Shown here in pieces: positions 20,261 through 33,639 of a DNA stretch of 64,000 nucleotides (positions within the stretch are counted from its first letter, which is position 1; the number at the start of each line of letters is the position of its first letter). Both the position numbers and the translations under genes were made by a program. Under the pieces are notes generated by a model. That model was not told the DNA's origin, made no database searches, and saw only the letters and a program-made list of their open reading frames with translations. Origin of the DNA: Limnomonas spitsbergensis (taxonomy: Eukaryota; Chlorophyta; Chlorophyceae; Chlamydomonadales); NCBI GenBank assembly GCA_037349105.1, contig JAYJMM010000099.1, positions 1,798,001 to 1,862,000 of the forward strand, in the 5' to 3' direction.

Positions 20261-20969
20261 AAGCCCTCCAGGCGTGCGCGGGGAGCCGGAAAAGGGGTGG
20301 TACTGAAATAAACTTCTGAAAAAATATGTACGTAGAAGCTCAAATCATCAGTTGCAAATATGCCTGGTTCCTTTCTTCTACAAATTTGCCTGGTTCAGGC
20401 CGTTTAAAATCTTGCCTGGTTCAGGCCGTCTACGAATCTGCCTGGTTCAGGCCTTTTGCAAATCTGGAAATAACAATGAACCGAGTTTCAGCTGAAGCGC
20501 AATGCGCAGAACCCTACAAACTCAAGCTGTTCAGCCCACTACTGGCTAGCAAACAGAGAAATTTCAAAGTTATCAGGTCAAGCTAAGAACAACCGCTGCT
20601 CTCGCCCCACTGCGCCATAGCCGCCTGGTCTTTAATGGCCACAGGGTTTGTGCGCCGTAGCAGCGTGATCCGCCTCCCACCGTGCTATCATTGCCCGAGT
20701 TGACTAATTCTCCTCGTTCATCATCCTTATAACATATGTACTACCGTAGCCCTGCTGCTATGGTGTTTGAGAAACAAATTTTCATGAAGCTGCCGTAACT
20801 CTACTCCTGCGTCTTCCGTCTTTGGTCCGCTGGCTGCTGGCCCACTGCCTACCGGGTACTAGGACAAGCCGCGCTGCATCTGCACTTCTGCTCTGTAGGC
20901 GCCTTCCCGCTCCTTGCCAGTTACGGCGTGGGTGACGTCACGTGCTCAGCGGCCTTGCCGCTCCGGGCT
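20261..20969 (-). other. 3' untranslated part of the retroelement
   Basis: Lies between the stop of the polyprotein and the polypurine-like run. Contains about four copies of a 27-30 bp repeat with core TGCCTGGTTCAGGCCGT (20,357-20,465). I see no coding signal. Confidence 0.6.
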
Positions 20970-22063
<1,094 letters not shown>

Positions 22064-22300
22064 CAAATCACAGTGAAGACAGGGAAACCCAGAGGAAATC
22101 TTAGGATTTCCCGTCGCAGGGTTTCCCTATCAGGAAACCCTAGGGAAACCCTAGGATTTCCGCGCGATTTCCCACCGGTTGCCCCAGGGGGAAACCCTAG
22201 GGAAATTATACGATTTCCCACCGGTTACCCCCTGCATCCAAAAGGGAATTCGTTGGGAATCCCATTGGATTTCCCACAGGTTTACGTGCGTTTTCCTTCC
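22064..22300 (+). repeat. Left subterminal repeat array
   Basis: A dozen or so copies of GGGAAACCC, AGGATTTCCC or CGATTTCCCACCGGTT in both orientations. In plant CACTA elements such motifs bind the accessory protein TNPA. Here they would be candidate sites for the product of the minus-strand accessory gene. Confidence 0.8.
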
Positions 22301-22691
22301 CAACGGTCTTCTGACATCCGGTTGCATTCATCCATATATAGATGCACAGCAGGTCTCTGTCCTTGCTTGCTTCTAGACTGGTAGGCGATGCTTGTTCACT
22401 TCTCGTTCTATGCCTCAGCGTGCTTCTTAACAAGAACTACTCCCAAGCAAACAACGGCACACCGTAGCAGGCTTAACCCTTCCATCCATATTAAAATGTT
22501 TCCACTTGGCCAAGCAATTCGAGGGGATACCTCACTGTCTCACACCAGCAGGGCATCCTCATGCATGACTACCACAACTCTCCGTGAGTTTGCATTCAAA
22601 CAATTTAAACAAGGAAGCATCACATTTAGGCAGCCATCTTGCTAGAGTTAGGCTGGTCAATCTGGTAGTACTAGTGCACCTTTTTTCTATC

Positions 22692-25600
22692 TCACTTCCT
22701 CGTCGGCGGGCCATGATAAGCAATAGCTAGCTTCAAGGCCCTCTGCTGCACCGCTAGCCGGCGACTCTCCTTGTCCTCTGCGAGTTCTGCGAGTTCACGT
22801 GCGGCTTCTGTTGGGGTCCGTTCCCTGGCGCAGTGTGTACGTCCGCCACCTGCATACATACATACACATTAGTTAGTTGGGGAGCGGGTGTGGAAGCACA
22901 ATATGGTGGGTACTTATGTCATGGATCATAGTGTGTACATATCAGGGTCCAAGTGTAGATGTATCAGAGTGGCCCAAGCTACGCCATGGTCATGGGTCAG
23001 GGTGGGTTCATATTACTTACCAGGTTTAAGGGTCATAGTACATGTTTCAGGGTCAGGGTACTTGCTTTAGCTTTAGGCGGCTACAATATAAATATTCCGT
23101 GGTTTCATAGCAAAGGCTTGTGTGCGGAGATTATGTGGACATGTGTAATAAATTCCTGAGTTTTTAGGTACCTGATGGTTCAGTTCTCTTTCTTCCTGCA
23201 CTTGCCGCCGTCGCCCCAGCTACTGGCGGGGCGCCTGCCAGTCGCCTCCGTACGACATCCCTTGCCGCTGCAGGCGGCGGAACAGCAGGCGCAGTGGTTG
23301 GCCGCTGCGCAGCGGGTGGCGGTGGAGCAGCGGGTGGTGGCAGAGCAGCGGGTGGCGGCGGAGCAACGGGTGGCGGCGGAGCAGCGGGTGTGAGCGGCGC
23401 TGCAAGCCGCAGCAAGTTTGCTGCGTGGGCTTCTTGTTCAGCCAAATACATCCTCTGGTCTTCCACAAGCCCTTCTGCCTCCGCCTGACCACCTACAGCA
23501 GTAGGGCACAGAGCATGCACATATCTGTCAATGCCAGTGTTTCTTTTTTATTCTGATACATGCCCACCCCGAAAGAGCAACCCCGCAGTCACTGAGGGCC
23601 CTATTGGGTCCAAACTTAGACCGGCCAACAGCTGTGGGCCGTAGGAGTACGACAGGCCACAGCTAGCGCCTCCGGCCAAAGTTAAAAAGGCCAAACTGCA
23701 GATGGGATGAAGCTGAGATGCAGGGAAATATACTGTATATGTAATGCATTTATAATATATCTTTTTAGTGAGGTTGTGCCCGGGCGTCTGGCTGGAGGCT
23801 GCTCCTCAAGGCTGTGGGCAACCAGCCATTTCACGGCCGTAGCGAGGCCTGCCAAAGGGTGGTGGCCTGATGTTATCCTAATTGAGAAGTAAAAAGAGTG
23901 CGCACCATTGGTCCTCCTGCCTTCTTTTATCTCGCGCGTGCGTGCCGCTCCTTGCTCAGCTGTGCACAAGGGGGGGAAGAATGAAAGCAATTTCTATAGA
24001 TTTCCCGGTTTTTTACCGTTCTGAGCACTGAATCATCTGAAATGAATCATGGTCAATGTCAAAATACAGCACACCATAAACTACCATAATATCGCACACC
24101 CCGAGCGGTTATAATTGGAAGGCTTGTTTGAGAGGCGCAAACTTCCATGCATGCCTCTCGCTCCCATCCTATACCCGCGGTCAAAGGCCAGGTTGCAACT
24201 TGATTGTAATCATGCTTCATTGATGGGGCCCTTGTGTTAGCACTCAGCTACAGAGATGTAGGTCACTCAAACAGTAGCTTACCTGTGATTATTCCGTATC
24301 TCACTTTTTGACTTGTTTTTTTCACTGACTCCATCTTGCTTTTAATTTTGCCCTCGATGAGCTTGATGACAGCGTTGAACGTCGCCTTGTTGGTGGTGGC
24401 CTTGAGGTCGGCAGCGGATTCGAAGCCGTCTTCCTTCAACACCTGCACATTATAGAAGTCGGGAATAGTTGCTATTGCTACAATCATGCTGCTGATCAGC
24501 TTCAGTTCATTTTCAGTTAGGGCCACAGACAGACTTCACAACACCGGCAAGCACATAAGCATGGGTTCAAGTGTGATAGGGGGGGTTGTAACTAGTGTCG
24601 TGTTCAGTGCCAATCAGCTACATTTCAGGTTCAATGCATCCTCCTGAATGAGGACTCAGATGTGGCCAAGCTTGCTGGAGGCCGCTTAAGGTGAGACATT
24701 CAGACTTTCAGTGGCAGCAGGCCGGCCTTCCACATGTGTTTCCAAGGTATCCACAGGCATCGACAATAACACTAGCTATGAGGGAATACCTTGTCAATGA
24801 ATGCAGCTAGCAGGTCAGGGTGATGACTGCGCAGCTTGCTGAAGATGAGCGGAGGGTTGTGGTGGATTGCTAGGTCCATCGCTTCGTTGGGGATGATGGT
24901 TAGGGTGGAAGGGTTCGCTTTACTCGAGTACATCTTCATGGCATAGAACTCGTTGTCAATGCCCCTGCGAGGAGGGGAGAAATATGAAGGTCCATATGCC
25001 ATGCCATATACATGCGCAGCCCCAACATGATACATACATGCATGGGAGATGCATGCTGCTGCCACATACATGTTGCCGATCTGCTGCAGCCCCGCAGTGA
25101 CTGTGGGCGTGTTGTCGGAGTCCTCACCTACCCGCACTCGAGTGGCGGGGGTAGGGTCACTGTGGCTGCCAGCAGAGGCGTGACCAGCGGTCTGCTGCGG
25201 CGGCGAGCCCATACGGCTAGATGCCAGCTGGAGGATGGACCACTCTGGGACTGTCAGGCACACATCGTTAGTCCACCATGTGGAGGGCAAGGCAGCAAGC
25301 TCTTCAAGGCTGAAAGTATGCCTCTCCAGCTTTAGATGCTTGCGTCAGCAACTTCAAGCTTACAACCGCGGCCGTGGTCGCGCTGCGAAACACTTTGCCA
25401 AGCCATTCCTCCACATCCTCCTTGTTGCCCATCTAAAAAAACGTGGATCACCGTGTAAGTAATTGGACAAGATCAGCGCCTCCGATCACATCACACAACC
25501 TGACTCAAGGGGAACTCGTCTTCATTGTCATCACCGCCGCCCGAGTCCAACGTGCCATCATCGTTGTTGTCCGGATCGTCATATTCCTCCTCTTCCATCC

Positions 25601-25975
25601 TCTCAAAACTGTTCGTCAGAATAGGCGGGCTTTGATAACAAACAATTAGGAAGGTGCGTATGGAAAGAAAGAGCAGCAGATGGTGGCTGCGTGAGCAGCA
25701 GGTGTGGATATGTATGAAAACTTGATTGAATTGTTTGGATGAGGCTGCTATATTGCTGTTTCCACAAGCCACGCTCAGGCTTATCTGCCTTTCTTGGTTG
25801 TGAATATCGGTTCTCTCTGAATGCATTATGTCGCTAGTGTGGTGTGGTTGTCGTTCTTGTTGTCGTTCCTTCGGGATGATGGAACCGACGGCATCAATTC
25901 CTTTGACATCAAGGAAAACTGCATGGAAGCATTGCCAATCTGTAGGACAGAACTCTCCCGGAACCAACTTCTTTC
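22692..25975 (-). CDS. Accessory protein gene of the CACTA element, multi-exon
   Basis: Minus-strand exons inferred from splice borders, 5' to 3': an acidic exon near 25,610-25,500 (MEEEEYDDPDNND); 25,434-about 25,370 (MGNKEDVEEWLGKVF); 25,307-25,132 (PSTWWTNDVCLTVPEW); 24,964-24,790 (NEFYAMKMYSS); about 24,444-24,290 (LKEDGFESAADL, helical); about 23,485-23,172 (coiled coil then a Pro/Ala-rich stretch); 22,849-22,692 (TEAARELAELAEDKESRRLA, ending PPTRK and stop). No family recognised. Position, divergent orientation and coiled-coil basic C-terminus fit a TNPA-type DNA-binding partner of the transposase, by inference. Exon phases were not fully checked. Confidence 0.55.
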
Positions 25976-26087
25976 ATCCTGTTGGAAAGCATCCAGGTAC
26001 TAATTATTTAGGCACGCATTCAGGCCTTCTGCTCCCTCCTGACGGCCAGCGACCGACCACTTGTCCCTACTTTGCAGCGAGGATAGC
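25976..26087. promoter_or_regulatory. Likely shared promoter region of the two CACTA genes
   Basis: The accessory gene runs left and the transposase runs right from about here. I see no clear TATA box. The exact starts of both genes are uncertain, so this is a placement only. Confidence 0.25.
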
Positions 26088-26165
26088 AGCCGATACAGCT
26101 GCAGCAGCAGCTGGTGCAGGGCAGGCTGGCAATGCTCAGCACGGGGACACTGAAGACGAGGACGC
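26080..26165 (+). repeat. Left arm of an inverted repeat shared by exon 1 and intron 2
   Basis: The bases of the first exon (GAGGATAGCAGCCGATACAG onward) recur as reverse complement at about 26,812-26,910, between exons 2 and 3. The match is almost perfect apart from an extra CATGGGGATTG-like block. The pre-mRNA could fold into a hairpin of about 80 bp. Confidence 0.8.
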
Positions 26166-29100
26166 GGCTGATGCAGCAACTGCTCTACACGAAGACGCCG
26201 ATACAAATCCCTGTCAATTTGATGACCCTGGTATGTACACTTGTATCACCTTGCTTGTGCACTTTTGCTGGCATCTCAGCCCATGCATTGCAGCCCATTG
26301 AGCATCTGCATGCAAATGCATGGATGAGCTGGATGCTCATCTTGGATTGGCAGGCTCTCGCATGCTGGCATGACCATGGTCAGGACCTCAAATTTGCCTT
26401 TTTCTTTCAGGCTCTGACGAGTTGCTTCATGCTCTCAAAGAGCGTCAGCCCGGGTTCGACGGCGGCAAGTTACGGCCTCGATTTACGCGGCGGGCTGTGA
26501 CGCCATGCAAGGGCGACTTGCTGCGTCTGGTGCTCACTGACCTTGTTGAAACTCTCCTCATCAAGGCTGGCTCGGGGAAGATGAGCCACGAAACGGTGGC
26601 CGAGCTCCTTCTTAGCCGGGCAGAGGGCTATGTCCGTGTAGGGCGCCCCAAGCTTGCTGCTGCTCTCCCCAAAAGCTTTACGGCAATGTTGACAATGTTG
26701 CAGGAGTCGGGTGAGAAACCATGCTTGTTGAATTTTGCTGATATCATTGCCGAAGCTAAACGATGCTGACTTCAAATGCATGCAAAGCCTAACATATGCA
26801 TGTGTACCCTGCCAGTCTTCAGTGTCCCCAATCCCCATGGTGCTGAGCATTGCCAGCCTGCCCTGCACCAGCTGCTGCTGCAGCTGTATCGGCTGCTATC
26901 CTCGCTGCAAATTAATTGGCGTTCATCTTTCTTTCTGTCCAGGCTTCTGCGCGTGGGACGAGGAGGTCTCCTACACCCAGTGCCCCTGTGGGCAGCTGTA
27001 CCGTGCGGCCTCAAAAACAGCGAAGACATGCTCCAAGTGCACCCGTGAAAGGTGAGGTGCATGGACTTGCATAGAGCTGCATGGTGCTGCATGGAGGGTC
27101 CTGGAGCTGCATGGGGCTGTATAGAGCTCTGAATGTACGGTCGTGGAGCTGCATGGAGCTGCATGGTGGGGTATGGACCTGCATGGGGCTAAATGGAGTT
27201 GCATAGAGTGACATCTTATGTTCTGATGTGACATCCATCAGTATACCCATCGCGTAACCCTTATTTCCCCTGGTATGGACAGGGGTGCGTTGTGCAGCCG
27301 TTTCGTCTACTGTCCTGCTAGGAGCTGGCTCCAACGTTCTTTCCAGATTAGAGACCTGGCTGAGGAGATGGGGTCATGGCGCAGCCGCATGTCATCTGAC
27401 GGCATAATGAGAGTAAGTTTGCCTGTTTGCCCACTTCTCCCTGCCATGCACCCCCGCCCCCCACAATGTCGTTGCCCGCCCCTCCTAGCATGACCAGGCT
27501 CAGGCCGGAGACCCAAGTAGAATGCTTAGACACATACTTCAATGTGATGCAGGATGTCTATGACGGTACGGGCATTGCAGAGCTTGTCAACACCGACCCA
27601 CGCTTCATCCGAGACCAGCGGTGCCCAATGCTCATGCTAGTGACGGACCCGTTCCAGGTCTTTGACGACGACGCTAAGAGCAGCGCATGCCCACTCCTCC
27701 TCATCAATCTTAACGTCGCCCCGCACAATCGCTACCGGGTGGGGCTCGGCTGTCACTTCCTCGGGTTTGACATGGGCAACGCCATTAAGGAGGAAGGCCT
27801 CAAACGCGACCCATATGACTCTATCATGAACGTGGTGGTGGACGAGCTGGACTCACTTGACCGGGTTGGCTTCACCATCTATGACGCTAGCTCTCATCTC
27901 TCCCCCCCTCCCGCTGAGGTCCTGTATGTGAAACTTCTGCTGTTTCTGTCGGACCTCAGAGGCCTGCAGGCTTTGATGATGTGTTGGGGCACGCCATCTA
28001 CTTGTGGCTGCATCAAGTGTTGGTTCCGGAGTATCGGGAAGGCGGGCGTTGACAACCGCGGGAAGATGCTCTACAATGGCCACTACGTCCTCCTTCCTCC
28101 ACGGCACCCCTTACGAGAGGAGTTGCACAAGCTACACAACCCGAGCGGTGCAGTAACGACAAAGCACGACCAGTCTACAGTCAGGTGGGAAGGGGTGCAT
28201 TGGCCGCCATGTGCTGCCATTCGCTGCCATGCGACCATCAAAGGAGGGTAGGGTAGGGAACAACAGGGAATTCTACTTTTACCGCTTTATAGCAAGTGCC
28301 CAAGCAGCATGGGTGTCTGTGTTGCATTGGGCGTGAAGTGGCCTCCCATGCACGTAACCTTTGGCCTTAGGGACTGCATTCTTATCTGCATTCTGCCTCG
28401 CAGGTACCGTAGCCACAATGAGGTGATTGAGCGGCTGACAGAGCCTGACGGAGTGCTCGGGGAGATTGGGCCGTTGTTCCTAGGTGAGTGGGTTTTTATT
28501 GTTTATGTGGGAGGCCATACCTTTGTGCTTCTTTCGCCACTAACCATGTTATTTTGTGTTGCTCTTGTGAATTTGTTTGTTCCTGAACCCTAGATAACTC
28601 AGGCCTGCCACTGTGCTATGTTGCTTGGCCCCACAACTGTCTCCTCTCTTTCATCCATCGCGTGGCAGCTACCATACAGTTGTTGTAGCGGTACATTCGA
28701 ACTATACTGCATTTCATGCATGCAGTTTTGAAAAATCTCAGTGCTTTTTAAACGCGTCATCATTTCAATACCCCATTCCCTGCAATTTGTTTGTTCAGGC
28801 TTGTCAGGAGGCCAAGCAGAGGAGGACGAAGACCAGCAGCAGCACGTGGAGGGCAGCGGCCGCATCGAGCCCAATCCTGTAGGCAGGCTACGAGGTTTTG
28901 ACGCAAAACGCAGCTTCTGCCTCGACACAATGCACACTGTGGGCGGTGTCCTTAAGGGCGCATGGCAGCTACTGCAAGGCTTGAGGGAGCAAGTCCGTGT
29001 GCACCAGTATGAGCTGGAGACAAACGACAGGAAGTTTGGCAAAATCCACATAGCAGGTGAGGTAGAGAACAAGTGTTTATTTTGGTGAGGGTTTGCTGAC

Positions 29101-31865
29101 AAAAAGCAGATTGATTCTCGCTCACATGCCTCTTGGTCCCATTCTCCTCCCAAGTTCCTGTAATTCTTCCTTTGGCTGCGAAGCCACCTTTGGTGGGCTC
29201 ATCCTGTTGCTGCCTGCCTCATTGTATGACCCATTAAGCATACTTGTTATCAAACCGCAGGCAAGGACGATATGATTCGGGTTCAGCTTTTTCTTAACAA
29301 GATGGCTGACAACCTGCCCTCCAATCAAGCTGGCTCACGCTTCCGCCGTCTTGCAACAGCTGCTAAGAAGTCAAAGATGCACCATTTCTTCGTGCTAGCA
29401 GGTAATAAGCTCGCAAAGCAATAGGGGGGGAAACCAAGGGGGAGAGAGGGGAGAGACTGGTTGAGGGGAGTGGGGGGGGATGCAGAGGGAAAAGGGAGCG
29501 TGTGGACAGGGATGCCTCGGGCTTGTGGCTGCACCTGGTCCAGGTTTGATGTCATCTAAACCCTTAACTCTAAACTCGATCCTCATTCATCGCAGGTCCA
29601 TATGGGGCCAAGCTGTTAGACTGCATGGAAGACATGCCCGAGCAGCAGCGCATGACATACACGCGCTTGTTTCAGGCGTGTGGTGAGATTTGGCACAAGA
29701 CCATCCGCATCAGCGACCTTCCCAACCTGCAGCTTCGCATCGTTGAGGCTGTTTGCCTGGCTGAGCTCCACCTACCTGCGTCTGAGGCTGACATCAAGAT
29801 GCACAACCTCATCCACCTCGTCTTCGATGTGCTGCCAACCTGGGGTGCGTAGGCCATTTCGGAGCTCGTACCGGCGGTGTAGTCTTCAGCATGATGAGCT
29901 GTGTCATGAGATATACAACCTCCGCACTTGTTTTAGTATTCAATTGTAGAATTTGCGTCTTAACAAACAGCGATGTGCAACCGTAGCCATCCCGTGAACC
30001 CACGCAACGAGCTCCCCCCCTCAATCCCCTCAACCACCTAAAACCCATCGTCCGCCGCAACTTCCTGTCCCCCCCCACAACGCCCCCTCCCCCCTTCCCC
30101 CCTTTGCTCCTTCACCCCCCCTCACCCGTCAACCCACGCTCACTTCACTGACCCACGCTCACTCCTCACCCACCATCCCTTTGTAGGCCCACTCTTTAGG
30201 ACGTCAATGTTTCAGGCAGAGAGCACCTGGGGGAAGGTCAAGGTGTACGCTCGGAACCGCGCCCACCCAGCAGCAACAATAGTCCGGGCATGCTCTGACT
30301 TCGAGGTGGCACAGCGGGCCACCCTTTCCTGTGGGCTGCGGCTGGCCTCTGTCTTTCAGGCCACCCTGGCCGCCCCGACAGGTCGAGTGCCGGAGGAGGC
30401 AGTGCTTGACAGCGCTGCCGCGGCGACACCAGCTGGCAGCTGGCCAGTGGGACGTGGGAAAGCATTCGCCTTGACCGAGGAACAACAATCGCAGCTTCAT
30501 GCCATGTACCTCCAGCGGTCTATGGGCGACAAGGATCAAGACTCTGCGCTGCAAAGGCACCGGGAGCTATGGCTTGTGTTCCTGGGTGAGGTGGGAGCGC
30601 GGCCGGTGCATGAGCGGCCTGGAGTTATTGTGACGGCTCGCGGCGGGGGCTCCGTCATGTTCCGTACGGTGACCTTTAGGGTCACGTACATCGTGCGATT
30701 TGCAATGTGGCTGAGGCAGCGCATCGCCGGGCAGCAGCAAGGCCCGGCGAACAATGCAGCGGCCGCGTCAGACGCCAACCTGGCTGTGAGGATGGCGGCA
30801 AGCGCCCTTTCCTATCGGGCTTGCTGGATTGGTGACCTGAAGCTGAAGGTTGGGAGTTGGTTCCTCGCCAGGCCCAATTGGCTGCTGCAGAATGAAGCTT
30901 CAGCGATGTGGTTTGCCAAGGTGGAGCGCATCATCACACACAGCAGCCTTGCCGGGGTCGCACACGGTGATAACCTCATCTTGGAGGTTAGTTCAGCAGG
31001 TCTTGGGGGGGCTCTCGAGAGGCAGAGGTAGCATGGGTACTATATATTTCAGGGGTCAGCTACTCTTCAGTTTTTCGGTTGGGGGAGGCTTTGGGGCTTT
31101 CGCAGCTGCAGCCTAGAGGGGCATTTCGAAGGCTGTCCATTTGCTGACAAAACAATAGAAATGCCAGCTGTCTGTTCAGCTCCATGTTTGGGGTTCCAGG
31201 AGTTTGATATATGTCCGATGTTATTTGCGTTTTTTAGGTTTTTGGGTTCAGACCCTTTGTAGGGTTTGCGGTTAAAAGGAAGAAAGGGGGTAAGTGAGGC
31301 AAAGGCATCTTCAGATAGTTCAAATGCGACCCAAATTACGTGCGCTATATGCACGCAGGTGACGTGGCACCAGACGGCTTCAGGGGCTGCGGCTTTTGAC
31401 CCGCTCTTCCGGACACCTATCGTGGAGGCCCGCCCGCCCAGCGTCAACAACGGCAACATGTGGCCAGCTGTCGGCGTGGTGCCGTGGCTCTGCTGGACCG
31501 ACTCAATTCCGTCCCGGCCAGACGAGCTGGCAGTGTTGGCTCGGCAGTGGGGGGTGCTGAAAGCCCTGGGGATCGAGGGGCCGCCAGCAAAGGAGAGATG
31601 GACAACCCAACAGCAGCTGTCTAGCCCTAGTGTCCCTGTAGTAGAGTATGCTAGCGATGAGGCAGAGGGCATGGAGGGTGTAGAGGAGGCGGAGGGGGAC
31701 GGGGAGGACGAAGACATGGACGACTGGGGAGGGAGCGAGGAGGGCGGAGGTGATGGGACCGAGAGCGGGGAAAGTGAGGAGGACGCGTACGCCGCCAACA
31801 TTCATGAGGGGGGGCCTGAGAGCGGGGATAGTGAAGAGGACAGGGGAGAGAGCGGTGACGACTAA
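26088..31865 (+). CDS. TNP2-like CACTA transposase, 11 exons, apparently intact
   Basis: Exons: about 26,088-26,230; 26,411-26,710; 26,943-27,051; 27,283-27,412; 27,553-28,184; 28,404-28,483; 28,799-29,056; 29,261-29,401; 29,596-29,844; 30,187-30,986; 31,359-31,865. All ten introns are GT..AG and every junction keeps the frame, giving about 1,110 residues. Motifs follow TNP2: CPCG...CSKC finger, SWLQRSFQI, LVTDPFQVF (first Asp), PLLLINLNV, LFLSDLRGLQ (second Asp), GCIKC, LDTMHTVGGVLKG (TNP2 DxMH..KNV), EADIKMHNLIHLVFD, and KVKVYARNRAHP. The last exon is very acidic. It would cut and paste the element using the terminal repeats. The first exon's start is not certain: its frame is open back to 25,828. 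Confidence 0.88.
26812..26910 (-). repeat. Right arm: inverted copy of transposase exon 1 in intron 2
   Basis: Reverse complement of 26,080-26,165. It is not flanked by other exon sequence. It lies within an intron and is removed by splicing if the exon model holds. Confidence 0.8.
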
Positions 31866-32138
31866 GCAAGCAAAGGTGACATTATAACTTGTTAACATTG
31901 TGATGACTGCAGTCACAACTGGGTTGTCCGGGCTGTTGGCTCCTTAATTTAGTTGTTACAAACCTGCAAAAAAAATCCACTGTGTTGCCCTTTGGGTTTC
32001 AAAGACTCGCGTTTGGCCAGGAAGCAGACACACACTGCTCTTTATTTTGTTGATGTGTGTTGTTGTGTGAGTGGCTGAACTTTTAAGATACATTGTATTT
32101 ATAATGGCCATAGCTTCCAAATTCCACAATGCACAACC

Positions 32139-32920
32139 TGTCTTACAGCCACATGCCCTACAACATACCGCAGATCCACTCAGGCCAGTAGCCTGCTGAC
32201 ACGCATGCGATGAACAGAAAGTGAATCAACTGAAAGCGGATGTGCAAAACAACCAAGCAGCTTTCCAGCCACGGTTTCTTAATGTATTCAATGACAACTA
32301 GTCTTACAGCCAGATGCCCTAGGCCATACCGCAGATCTACTAAGGTCGGTAGCATGACAAGCCTAAACAGAAAGAGAAACGACTGAGAGAGAGTGTGCAA
32401 AACAATCAAGCAGCTTTCCGGCCAGGGTTTCTTAACTTATTCGATGACAACTTGTCTTACAGCCAGATGCCCTAAGCCATACCGCATATCCACTCAGGCC
32501 AGTAGCCTGACACGCATGTGATGAACAGAAAGTGAATCAACTGAAAGCGGATGTGCAAAACAACCAAGCAGCTTTCCGGCCACTGTTTCTTAATGTATTC
32601 AATGACAACTAGTCTTAAAGCAAGATGCCCTAGGCCATACCGCAGATCCACTCAGGCCGGTAGCCTGACCAGCATGCCATAAACAGAAAGTGAATCAACT
32701 GACAGCTGATGTGCAATCCAATCTAGCGGCTTTTCAGCTTCAAGGCAAGGGTTTCTTAATTTTTTCGATAACAACCAGTCTTACAGCCAGGTACCCTAGG
32801 CCATGCCGCAGATCTACTCAGGCCGGTAGCCTTACAAGCATGAACAAAAAGTAAGTGAATTAACTGACAGCGGATACCGGTATGCAATCCAGGCCAAAGC
32901 GCAGATCCACTCAGGCCTCC
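32139..32920. repeat. Tandem repeat, about 155-165 bp, five copies
   Basis: Unit begins GTCTTACAGCCAGATGCCCT and contains CATACCGCAGATCCACTCAG, AAGTGAATCAACTGAAAG and CAGCTTTCCGGCCA. Starts near 32,139, 32,302, 32,453, 32,612 and 32,780, with increasing divergence to the right. It lies 3' of the transposase inside the CACTA element. Confidence 0.9.
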
Positions 32921-33059
32921 CATGAAATCCCTGGCCTTCTCAATGATGTACCGCCGGTAGTTGACTGGTGTTTCTGAGATGCCGGTAACAGTGCCCTGAT
33001 GAGCTGTAGCTGAAGGAGGTAGCAGACATCAGATAACAATGAGCAGAAGTCTGAGGCAG

Positions 33060-33630
33060 ACGTCAAATGATGTTACAACTCTGGGCCCTGCTCAAAAAAG
33101 CTCGGGCGCGGGGGCGCTTAACTACAGGGAGCGAAACAAACACAAGGGGACAAAAAAAAGGAAAAGTGGGAAATAAAGTGAAGGGACAAACAAAAGGCTG
33201 TAAGGAAATACTTAAGAAGGTCCAGCGTATGAAAACGTCTACGCCTCAACAAAAAACAACTCGAAGAAGTCACTAGCATCGTTCGGAGGACCTGCCCATC
33301 CCCGCCCCCTCAGCTGATGCTGCGCGCTGGAGCATTGAAAGCATGCATGCAAAGCGTCCCCACATGCTCGCCCTCTCCCCTAGCCCAACCTCGCTGGCAG
33401 CACGTCTGTCACGCTGCTGACCGCTGCGCCATCCTCTAGGGTCAGCCAAGCCTCAGCCTTAAGTTCGTGCCGTATGCTGAAACCATGTGCGAGAGGCAGC
33501 CGCAAACCTGTGTTCAGTAGCAGGATGTCTGGGGTCCCCTCTGCCAGCTGCATCTAGCAACGCCCGCTCGTATGTTTCATCAACTAGCGCTAGCACCTGT
33601 GTGACAGGTAGCAGCATTGGTGGGCAGTGA
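33060..33630 (-). mobile_element. 5'-truncated LINE family L copy inside the CACTA element
   Basis: The left part carries the family L 3' tail (CTGGGCCCTGCTCAAAAAAG). The rest, 33,280-33,620, aligns with the 3' part of the LINE at 54.8-55.16 kb (GCTGACCGCTGCGCCATCCT, CAGGATGTCTGGGGTCCCCT, CAACTAGCGCTAGCA). The CACTA element therefore carries a LINE fragment as cargo. Confidence 0.75.
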
Positions 33631-33639
33631 GACACACAT

